A stretch of 64,000 bases of DNA, from positions 36,305,521-36,369,520 of the forward strand of contig JBCFYV010011164.1 of NCBI GenBank assembly GCA_039000515.1. Direction: 5' to 3'. Origin of the DNA: Timema cristinae (taxonomy: Eukaryota; Arthropoda; Insecta; Phasmatodea; Timematidae). The notes beneath the pieces were generated by a model. The model was not told the DNA's origin. It made no database searches and saw nothing but the letters and a program-made list of their open reading frames with translations. Numbering within the stretch: the first letter of the stretch is position 1; every line of letters starts with the position of its first letter. A program made the position numbers and the translations under genes. Below, piece by piece: positions 49,101 through 61,293 of the stretch.

Positions 49101-52100
49101 GACAGAGTTTCTAGATCTGAAGTATGACTGTGAGGTGAAAATCATTTTCAAGCAGAGCAGTTACGAGTTAGTATGGGTGAAGCTTATCGACACTTATCCA
49201 CAACTGTGGGGAAAAACTGAACCACTTCTCATCTCGTTCCCATTAGCATATTTAGTTGAAAAAGGATTTAGTTCTGTTGTCCAGCTCCTCACAAAACAGA
49301 GAAATAAGTTGGACATTTGCCTCAAAGGAGGCTTGCGCCTGAACTTGACGAGCATAGAGCCAGATATTCAAGCTTTAACTGAAATCTACCAAGCACAAGG
49401 CAGCCATTGTAAAGGTAAAATAAAACAATAACAAAGTTTTCAAACTCTCATTTATTTTTTCAAATTTTAACTGTCAACTTTCTTAATTCTTCCTGATTCC
49501 AATTTAAAAATGAAAACATGTACTCGTTTTTTAAATGATTGTCAATGATCTTAGTTAATTATTTCACTTCTTTGTTCTTAAAAAAAACTGTAAAAAATGT
49601 ACATTTTAATTTTTTTTCTATTTTATTTAAGAGTGACCGGATAAAACTGCTTTGGTTGTTTTTATATACGGTAATAAAATTGTTTAAAATAATAAAACTG
49701 CTTTATTATTTACACTTTACTTTAAATTAAAATTAGGCATACAATGAAAATGAAAAGGGGGCGATAGGTGCTAGTCAACCTCCAGAAAGGGGAGATGGGC
49801 CACAAAAGGTTGGGAACCACTGATCTACAGTATCTAATATGCTCAATATATTTATCATCACATTTTATGGTATTTTATTCCTTGTATAAAATAATAATAA
49901 ATTAAGAAACATAATACTCCGCTCACTTACGTAAGTTATCTGGTTGACAACAATCGAGATTATAACAACCATTTGAGAACCATATTTGGGGCTTATCATT
50001 GTCTATCAGGGGCAACATACAAACAAGGAGAACTATGGTCAACAGATGGTTTCATTAGTGTTTGCATTGACTAACCAATTATAATCTGATATTAAATTAA
50101 AATACTTTGTTAAGGTGGTGATGGACATATACAATGCTGAGAACCCAGAAGGTATAGTCCTTTGTGTGGGAGGACAACTGCCGAACAACATTGCGATGGA
50201 CCTCCACAGACAGCAAGCTCGTATCCTTGGAACCTCTCCAGAGTCTGTAGACGGGGCAGAGAATAGGTTCAAGTTTTCTCGCATGCTGGATAGAATCGGG
50301 ATCTCTCAGCCAAGGTACTCTCTTCTTCTTTGTGTTTGATAAAGGCAACAATGCCGAAATATTATTTTATTAGTGTTAAAATGTGTGTGACTACTTCTAC
50401 TATAGAAGACAGAAGAAAGGAAGAAGATGTCACCTTCGTGCATTGGATTCTTCCCACATTTTTCTTCTTTCCCTAGGTGGGCTTTCTTCATTAAATTTAT
50501 TCTTAGTAGTTTATTTTTCCGTTTTCTTTAGTTTTATCAATTTCGTTTATTATAAAAATGCACAGTTAAATTGGTATTTATCGAGTACGCATGGATTTCA
50601 AACAAAGATTTAAATGTGAATTTTATCTTAATATAAAAGGAAAGTTAGATAAAATAAAACATAAATATTTACAAAAACTTGAAATTTATTTAAAGAATCT
50701 GCGGGAGACTAAATGCTTCGGGCAACATTTTAAATTAGAGATTAGCTACTCGAATTCTCGAATCCACCAAATCCTGACAAGTATTCAAGATTCAAGGATT
50801 CGGTGCTTTACTGGATTCGATGATCGAATCTTTCATCTCATAAACAAAGCTTAATATTTTGAATTCATAAATTACTTAGTTAGGCCTACTTGAAAAGCAC
50901 AACTTAATCCATAATATTTATTTTGTTGGACAAAAGAGATATACACGAATAAAATCTTCTTTAAAAAAAATTATTGTTAGTTGTGGAAAATCTTATGTGC
51001 CTAGTACCCTACCCTCCCACCTCTATGGAAAACTTGGACTCGACCCTTTTGGCACATGCTCACTTCTAAAACTTTCACCTCACGAACAATCTTGTAGATA
51101 TTTTAATGAACACATTAAAACACTTCAAAAATGAAAATCAAAACTAGAATTACAAATAAACTTGAAATGAATAAAACAAAATACAGAAATAAGAACACAT
51201 TACGCATGATACAAAGTCAGCCACCGTTACACACGATATAAAATCAGCCACCATGACGTATATTATGTTTACTAGCCCGAGTGATGCTTAAAATAAAGAT
51301 CCTGTTAATTATACTACACAACTGGTTTTAATTATCTACAACTATGCAAAGAACCCCAATTTATTGCATACGATCCTTAAGTTTGACATTTGGGTTTCAT
51401 GAAAAGTAAATACTGTCAACAGTCAGACAGCGATAAACTCTTTTTTATCCCTACCGGCCTATGTATCATATACTGATTGTTTGTTTAGAAACGATTCAGG
51501 TAATCTGATCATATAGTAAGCACTCTCGAGTTTTAAGAATCAAATAATGACTTGCTAATCCATTATTGGTTTTTAAATTGATTTTAACTTGAGTTTATTG
51601 TTTTTTAAAATATGTTATTGAAGTAACTGTAGAAATATTCAAACGTAGTCCTGCCTTATAAAATGGGAATGAACATATTGTAGTCGAAAATATGTTCGTG
51701 TTTTAAATAGAATGTATTCTCAGACATCAATGTATCGCAAGACTTGAATATATTTGTTTTCTACACAAAAATAGATAATGGATATAAAAGAAAATAATAA
51801 TAAAACATACTTAAGCATTATTGAGTTCTTTATTTCCAATGTCAGTTTAATAGTTAATCATGTTGTTTTAGTCTTTATTAAAAATATCCGTTTTTATTTT
51901 TATTTTCGCTATCTTAATACAATAAAATATCCTTTAATGATGATTAAAGTTGATCAAAGGATAACTAGGCCTAATCTGTTTATTTCACATGTTTTTTAGA
52001 AACTTAACTCATTCTACCAACACTTTTAAAAATAACTAAAAGACACTCATATTTTGATTGATTTGATTTTTAAATACTAATATGAGCTTAGATTGTTTAA

Positions 52101-55100
52101 TTTGGCGTGATTTTAACCCCTGTATTTTGCGAGTGTTGTTTGGGGTTGATTAAAATTGAAAGCATAATTGAAATAAATCTTAATTCACAGTTTCGGCCTG
52201 TATTGTTTAATGTAGATCTAATTTATAAATCATTAAAATTTATAACGATTTGCTAGGATTCGGATTTGAGATTCAAAAATAAAATGTTGATTCGGATTCG
52301 AGAGAAAATGCTGGCACTATCATCAATAACAGCGGCGGCCACTTGGGGGTTATTGCTGAATTGCAAGCTGACGCCATGGAGATATCTGACCAGGATTTAA
52401 ACCCCTATCTCATTGCCATCGGCAGTTCAGTCTATTGCAACTATGATACTTAAGACCTGCTAAGCATTATATCAATTTATTTTTTAAATTTGTTTTATTT
52501 GGTCACATATTTCTTTCCTTTGCCTTTCTACATTGCTTAAATAATAAGAAAATAATAGTTCTGATAATTGTGGATGCAGCTAACTTGCAATGAGCTTTGT
52601 GGCTAAGCATGGAGTGTGGCTAGTTCCCTGTGTACAATTGTAATTTATTTGACCGAGGAAACCTCTAAGAGAAGATAAAACAAGATAATCACACATTCTT
52701 TTATACAGATGGAAAGAGTTAACAAACCTGAAGTCTGCCATAGAGTTTTGCAACGAGGTGGGCTACCCCTGCTTGGTGCGTCCTTCTTACGTCCTTAGTG
52801 GTGCCGCAATGAATGTGGCTCACACTCCACAAGATCTAGAGACCTACCTCAAGTCTGCCAGTGATGTGAGCAAAGAACACCCTGTGGTTATTTCGAAGTT
52901 CCTATTGGAGGCGAAGGTAAATGACTTATTTGTACAGTAATAATGGCATATCTTTTTGTTTACGAATTTTAAATTACTATTTTTTGAAGGAATATAAAAA
53001 AAAATCATGACAAATGGACCTTGGTTATTAAATCCGAAAAAAACTAAAGTGATTATTAGAAATGGGTCTTTCTCAAATCTAAATCTTAAATTTGGTTTCT
53101 AATTTTGAATTCAAATCTGTAACCTTGAATTTTTAATAATGTACGATTATAGATCAAGAGAAAATATTAGGTATTGGTCCTCGAATCTCTTAAATCCTTA
53201 AGGATATTTAAGACTTGATAATTCAAGAAAATTTAATTTCGAAAAAATTTCATATTTGAGGCTTTCAAGTTAAATTTGTTTTAGAGCTCTAATACTGATT
53301 ATTGGTGGCTGAGAATCAATTATAATTTAAGTATTAACTTAACAACCAGGCCCAAGACTAGTAATTTAACATTTAACTGAATGTTATAATGAAGGTACAG
53401 GGTTCGGAAGAAATTTATTTCCATTAGAAAAGTGGTTAAAACAGACGTAATAGAAATTATAAAAAATCTAATTGTAAAATCTAAGCGAATAATGTTTGTC
53501 ATTTATTTTCACGTACCTGTTATTAATTTTTGAAAATTATATCCTTCATATGCCGACCTTCATAATCTATACAGGTTTGCAACCTTGCCCTGAAGTTCCG
53601 CATCAGTCGCCTAGTCGTTTCTGGTGGTATCACAGCGATTTATTGTCGGATAGCAGCTTTCAAATCATCGATGGCTCTTGCCTTCTTTTTTAAGACTTCA
53701 ACCTTTCGATATCCACAAAGAAAAAAAATCACATGCAGCAAGATTGGGTGACCGTGCGGGCCATGGGATGTTGCCTCGTTGTGATTTAAGACGCCCGGGA
53801 AACATATATCTTAAGACATTCATGGATCATCCTGCAGTGTGAGCATTGGCGCCATCTTGTTGAAACCACAAATTTTTGGCCTGATATCTGAGTTCATTAA
53901 GTTTTGGCTGCAAGAAATCACAGAACATGTTGACATAATGATCAGATGTTACTGTAATTGACAGCTTTCTTTCCTAAAAATAAAAAGTATGACATTATTA
54001 TTCCAAGTTCAGAAATGGCGCACCAAACCATAACATGCTCAGAGTGCAGGGGGCGCTTGTGTAACTGTAGGGGATTATTTTCTGCCCAGTATCGAAAATT
54101 CTGCTTATTGACATAACCCGATATATGAAAATGGGCTTCATTACTTGACAGCACAATAGAGTTCATTGGAACATTTTCAAGAATAGCCTGGCAAGAAGTT
54201 ACACGGTTAATCCAGTCATGTTCATTTAGCTGCTGTACGGCTATCTTTTTGTATGGATTAAAAAGTAAGTCCGCATGTAAAATTCTCCTTACACTCCAAT
54301 CAGAAACTCCATACGTAGCAGCGTGTTTAAGAGCTGAGCATTATGGAGAGTTTGTAAATGCCTGTCTCACTGATTGGGTGTTTTCAGGTGTTTGGGCGCT
54401 TCATGGTCCACCAGGTGGTTTCTTCTTCAAAGCTGAACCTCTAGCTATAAAATTTGACACCCATAACAATATTGTCTTCTTATCAGCATGTCGACCTAGC
54501 CTAAAGTTTGTATGAAATAATCGCTGTGTGGTGATGACAGAATCAGAATTTTTCAAATAATTCTAAATAACTAACGCACGATGTTCACCACTCCATGTCA
54601 TGATTGTTACTTAAGTGGCAGATTATTCTCTACAACATGGAGTACCTTAGCCATGCCTTGTACTACTAGTATGCCACCAGCTGGAAATCAGAGAGATATT
54701 TATACTGAACCCTGTATTATAAGAAAGAAATCAAAGATTATTAACATTTAGTTACTCTTTGTTTTCTTTATTCTATTATATTTCTTCTTTTACTCATAAT
54801 TTTTTACAAGATTCTGATCTGAGATTCTGGATTCGAAGGTAAATTGGAGATTTTGATTCGAGATTTAGATTTGTAAGCTGATTCAACCCAACTCTAGAAA
54901 ATATCTCAAATTTAATTTTTTTAAATGTGTTTAAGGCTTTCATGTCTATTAGGTTAAAAATAACAAAGAGAACACTTTTTAAAAAAATAACCTGTAATAA
55001 TTATATTGATATACTTTTATCTTGTCCTTTTTTGTGATATTGTTCTTACTCTCCCAACTACACAAGTCTATATAATTCTTTTACCAATTGCATAAAATTG

Positions 55101-58100
55101 GCATTTGAAGCCAAGGTCTTCATAATTTTATTCGAGATTTTTTCAAAGATTCTAATGCATCTTGAATGTAATAGGATCTAAGAGATTCGAGCACTTGAGA
55201 ATTAGAGCGTCCCGTCTCTAATAATTATTAGGGACACAAGTTTTTTGTCATCCATTTTTTCACAAAATGTTTGAAAAATGCATGTTAAAATCACCATAAC
55301 TTTCAAGCTAAAATAAATAATTTTTGTTAGGGGTGGACAGGATAGGATCCCTAACCCTCAGGAAAAAGTCTGGAATTTATTACTTCTCTTAGGTTGGGTG
55401 GGATTGACCCTTTACTGAAAAAGTTTTGAGGGGCGAAACAAAACATAGTGCTCCAGGAAACAAAAGAGGGAGTTATTTTACCACTTGTAGAGAAAGAAAT
55501 AAGTTGGGTAGGCATGTGACTTATGAGAGGAACTGGGGGAAGGAAGAAGCTTGTCAAGGTCAACCATTTAAGAGGGTTCAGTGTGTGTGTTGTTGGTGAG
55601 CCAGACAGAGAGTATAGTATAAGGTGTGTCAAACCTAGAGAGAACATTCGAGAGTTATTAAATCTAGATACCATTTAACGGTTTTTTAATAAACCTAAGT
55701 AACTTTTTTTAATAGGTTTTAAACCTAGATAATACAGGCTGTCTACTGGGTCATGAATGTCACAAAAAGGTTATTAATTGCAATAAAGGTCACAAAAGTC
55801 CCTGGAAATTCAAGAATTTTCAATATTTTGTTCATAAAGTCACGCAAATATTTTTGTTTGACTTTCCTGCTCATTGTAATTACAATGGGAAAGAGTCAAA
55901 AGTCGTGCCACTCACTACCCATAATGTTTTTAGGTGACCATTTGTTGAGGGATAGTTTACTGAGGAGAAGTTTATGAAAATTCGAGATATTTCAAAAATA
56001 GCTCTAAAATTTTTATTCACACTGTATGTCTGGAAATTTTATGGTGTGACAAATAACAATGCTTAGTTCTCTTTGGGGTAAAAACTCATTTATGGGTAGT
56101 TTATTGATAACTAATTTTTCAAAAACTTTAAGTATCTTATGAATGACTGGTTTCAGTTACAAATTTAATACCACAAGCAATATTTTGCCATAAAACATTT
56201 TTCAAGTAATTTTAGAGCATAAAGTAATATACATAAGCATTAATATAATATTTTCTCAAGCATAAAACAACTAACAAAAAATATTCAAACTTCGATTTGG
56301 CTTCTATAATGTTTCATATATCCAATTTGAGTTTGCTTCAAATTTAAAAATCGAACTTTGCACACCCCTAGTTATTACCATATTTTTTTAAAATATGTAT
56401 TTTAATTATTTTTCTTGTATTGTAGGAAATTGATGTAGATGCAGTGGCATGTGATGGAATAGTAGTGTGTATGGCAGTGTCTGAGCATGTGGAGAATGCT
56501 GGCGTTCACTCAGGGGATGCTACTTTAGTTACCCCTCCACAAGACATCAACCCCCAGACCCTGGCAAAGATCACCACCATTTCTCGAGCAATTGCAGCTT
56601 CTTTGGAAGTCACTGGCCCATTCAACATGCAGCTAATAGCAAAGGTATAGTACATCTACAAAATCTAATAAGTCAACTCTTTTAATTAAAGACCTAATTT
56701 TGCTTTTGATGTAGAATTGTATGGAAGAATGTAAAGGAAAATGTGTTTGTTCTGCTCTTTGGTCCGATTACAATTTTCTTTAGCTTCTTCTATGTACATT
56801 ATGAGTGTGTGATTATTTGAAAATTTATCTATTCATTATAACATTCAAACATTTAATCAAGTGTTAAATTCCTGTTCTGGGGCCTGGTTGTTGAGTTCAT
56901 CTTATATTATTTAACACTCTTGACACTTTATCTGAAAAAATTTACGATTTTTTGAATTTTTTACATTTACAATTATATCTTATAAATCTTATATCATATC
57001 TTTTAAATCAATTTATTTTTATTTATTATTTCAAGTATAGTCTCTGTGGTAAGTCTTTAAGTTATTTTTTGATTATTAATTTTCAGCAAGCTATTTATCT
57101 TTTCATACCTCATTAAGTTACATCAATTTGGCAAAATTGCAATTTTTCAGTTACATATTTCAAATCATTCCAAAAACATGAAGTTCAATAGCACATCTTT
57201 CTTGTGTTTTATTCAATGTGGCTCTTTAAATGATAAAGGAATATTTTCAAAAATTTAGAACAATGTGTGAAGAGTAATAGTGCAATATTTTAAGAAGGAA
57301 AGAATAGAAGACATGAAGAGAGAAGTGTGTTTTTATATCTAGGCCTAAGCTAACTATCCTTTCAAGATGGCTTCCTTCACTATCATTGACATTAAGGAAA
57401 TGCACTGTCATTAACTGTGGGGTGATTGGGAGTGGGGAGGGGGGGGGGTGTATCTCATTGGGTTGGTATTGCAGGTCAACATTAGGCATGCTGACCATTA
57501 CAACAATCCAGCTTTGTAACAACTTATGTTATTCCTGTTTCAGGATAATGAGCTAAAAGTAATTGAGTGCAATGTCCGTGTGTCTCGCTCATTCCCCTTT
57601 GTCTCCAAGACCCTGGACTTTGACTTTGTAGCCATGGTAACGCGGGTGATTGTTGGGGAGCAGGTGGAGCCAGTTGATGTTTTGCGAGGCTGCGGAAAAA
57701 TAGGAGTCAAAGTTCCCCAGTTCTCATTCTCGCGCCTTGCTGGTCAGTACATGTAATTTGTTTATGTAATGGGCTGTCTTAGTGCTAACATGATATCTTC
57801 AATGTTCCTTGACATAACTTGTGATTTACATTAAAATAAGGAAAGATGGTTAAGTGTAAATGGCTTGAAATAATTTTTTTTACCTACAAGAGTTATCTAA
57901 AAACCAAAGAAAACAGTTTAATTTAAACAAAAAATTATGAGTGTGTTTCCTTTAATCATTCCCATTCTTCTACTCTCACTTACACACTTTCTGTTATCTG
58001 TTATCTGCCCACTACCAGACCAAGGGGATTGAAATGGGGATGGGAGATTGTTGAGCATAGAAAGTTAAGTGAGTGATAGAGAAAGTTGTATTGCAGTGGC

Positions 58101-61100
58101 TGTGAGTGTAGAGGGATTATCTTTGCAAGGTCATCCACAAGCTCAACTAGTAGACAAACGTATGAACCAAGAAAAGAAGATTCAAGGAAAGCTAAAATTG
58201 GGAAAGATTCGAGTTAAACCAAAACTGTGATCACGTTAGGGAAGCTAAAACTAAAGAACTATCAGAGGTTTCAAAACTACATCATGAATCAGAACTTTAT
58301 TTCAATATTTAAATTCATTCATCAATTAATAATTATCAAATAATTTTAAAATTAAATATGTTTATTTAAATTGCAAAAAATATAATGATCAAAAATGATT
58401 TTTTTCTGTTTTTGTTCTAAAATTAATATATTTTTACATAGTATTTTATGCACAAATCTCAAGATAAAATTCCTATATAAAACTCACTAACTTAACTATG
58501 AGAAAAGTAAAGATCATTTACTAAAATTTATCTTTAAAGTATGATAGGATCAAAAATAAAGAGAAGTATCTTTCAAATTTAAATTTCATAAGCAAACATA
58601 CTATACTGAACAAACTAAAAATGGCATACTTGAACAGTTAATTTTTTTAGTATTAATAATATAAATTATATTTTAATAGTTAAAATTAAATAAACCAAAT
58701 GATCAGCATCGGTGATCGGCCTAATTGAAAACAAACAGTCAGCATTGACATGTTGGGGCAAAAGAGTTGATCAGCTCAGCTCGAATTAAAAACCAAACAA
58801 TACTTTTATTGGCAAAGCTTTGTTATTTTAGATCGTGGTAATATGCCTTTATTCATGATTCAACCACTTCTGGCATTTGGTTGCAATTACTCCCAACTTG
58901 GTAAAAGTTTCTTAGTTCTTCTGTGGCACATAAGCAATCATGATATTAGATATTCTGAATTGTGTGTGTTTTTAAATTGAATTTACTCTAAACATTTTTA
59001 ATGTGTGTGTGTGTGTGTGTGTGTATGTGTGTAGAAACTTATCATCATTATCATCTTCATCATCATCAACATCTGTTTCCAGCCCCCGGCTGAGTCAATT
59101 TGGTAAATTGCCTCAGTCTTCTTCGATTCTTCCACCATTCTTCCTCCTTCAATTGCGTCCATTCTGATCCTCTCACTTACACACTTTTTGTTATCTGCTT
59201 CCCCCATCTCTTTTTTCGTCTCCCTTGTGGTATTTTTCCTACATACTTCATCCCCATTATTCCTTTTAGATTGAAAGAAAATTAAATTAAATTCTAATAT
59301 CAAAACCCATAAACTCACCAGAAAAATGTTATTCCAAAAGTTTACTTTTAAAGCCTTACAAATTTCAGTAATTTTTAAGCACATTAAGTACCACCTTCAT
59401 TAGAAGATGGTAAAATACCCAAAATAACCATATTTGTCGAAATTGCTAAAGTTCCCTCAAAAATATAAAATTCACAAAATAGGTTTATATATTTTGTGCT
59501 GTTACTTTTACAGTTTAAATCATAGTTTTACTACAACTTTGGATTGTTTTAATAAATGTATGTTTTGGTTATGAGTTTAACTCATTGTTATTGACTATTT
59601 AATCTATGGAGTAGGAATAGGAAGAATGAGATAGCGGACCTGCATCTAAATAAATGTGGAGCAGAGAATTAGAATAGCTTGTAGAAAATCCCCCCATTGG
59701 TATATTAATATCATCACTGTAATTGATTTAAAAAAATATTTTTAAATAGGCTACATAAAGTAAAGTACATTGTATTTATTTTAATAATTTAAATTAGTTT
59801 ATTTTTAATTGTTTTACTAAAAACTGATAAACAATACAACAAAATTATGATTTTTGATAGAATGTTTATTGAATTTTCACCAAAGATTTGTGTTTATTCT
59901 CATCATCTCATACCAATTAGCTTGGCTATTTTGGTTATTTTGCTTTTATGTTGGCTGTGCGCAGGAGCGGATGTGATGCTAGGGGTAGAAATGGCCTCTA
60001 CAGGCGAAGTGGCGTGTTTTGGGGAGAACCGCTATGAAGCCTACCTAAAGGCCATGATGAGCACAGGCTTTCAGATCCCAAAGAAGGCCATACTCTTGTC
60101 CATCGGAAGTTTCAAGGTCAATTATGCTCCCAAGGTTTCTTTAGATATTTTGGAAAATTGGGAAAGGGATTTGAACAAATTTCAACTACACATTCTAAAA
60201 CATAATCTTCTACAAACAGATGAGTTGTTTCAAATTTTTACTAGCTGTTCTCCTTTGGGCCAAACTTCCATTAACAGATATGTCAAAACTTCCAAAAATG
60301 TTAATTTTGGTTATGTTTGGTTCTTTAAAAGTGACATCGACTATAGAATGTTATTATTATATGTGCTACATACAGTAAATAAAATGTTTAGATTAGAAAT
60401 GTCACAATACCTTCTTTTCTCTATTTCAATTATCAAGTTCATCCTCGATTTTCAATTTAGATTATTGAACCTTTCATATTTTATTATTTTTCTAAGCATA
60501 CATCCTCATTTAAAAACATTTATTCAATATCATTGAATAGCAAAAAAAAAAAAAAGTAAATAGTACAAAAGTTCATTTTTTCTAACAACGAAAAATATCT
60601 GTTTCCTTAGTAATAAAGCATATTTTACCAAATTAATAAAATTATGAGGAATTACATTAGAAAGCAAGTATTTCTACCTTCAAATTACAGCCTCGCCGAG
60701 TCTAATAATTAAAAAAAGTATATCCTCGCTGAGTCTAATAATTAAAAAACTATATCAAACAATTGTCGAAAGCACAAATCTTATAAATTCATCAAATAGG
60801 GTTGTTAACTGAATCAAAATATGTAGCAAATAAACTAATATCAGAGATATTCGATTACTACTTGTTCTGAATTTTGCCATTTTCTTAGTTTCCAGTACTG
60901 TACTTTCATTGAGAGCTAAGAATCAAATTGTAGAGAATTGTAATACTAAGATCTATTTTAGATTCTTTCGATATTAGTAAGAATTGAGAGTATTGAGGTA
61001 TTGAAGAATTGAGTTTGATATCCCCAGTTTAAATCAAAATTCAACATAGGACAATGTATTAAAATAAAAATGTTATAATGTTGACCAAATATTAAGCCAA

Positions 61101-61247
61101 TCAATAACTTGGTGATGACTTCCACTAAGGACTACACTCTACAATAAAATAGTTTCATGAAAAACTATGATACCACATTTGTTTCGATGAATTTATTTCA
61201 TTTTTTCACACTTTCTACTATGTTTTTTGTGAAACAAATCTGCATCA

Positions 61248-61293
<46 letters not shown>

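Larger units (their letters stand above)
53155..54893 (+). mobile_element. Host element H, copy 2, split by a mariner insertion (intron 17)
   Basis: The left half (53155-53397) and right half (54715-54893) align with copy 1 in intron 14, including CTAATACTGATTATTGGTGG, ACTTAACAACCAGGCCC, TTAACATTTAGTTACTCTTT and GATTCAACCCAACTCTA. It is non-coding. Confidence 0.7.

Noticed and set aside
55351..55674. 107-codon minus-strand open frame as a gene
   Set aside because: No family resemblance and located in a transposon-filled intron; length is within chance for this much sequence.
59847..60536. 229-codon open frame as a separate gene or a longer exon
   Set aside because: Only 59965-60116 is conserved CAD; a good donor follows at 60117 and the next conserved residues are in exon 21.
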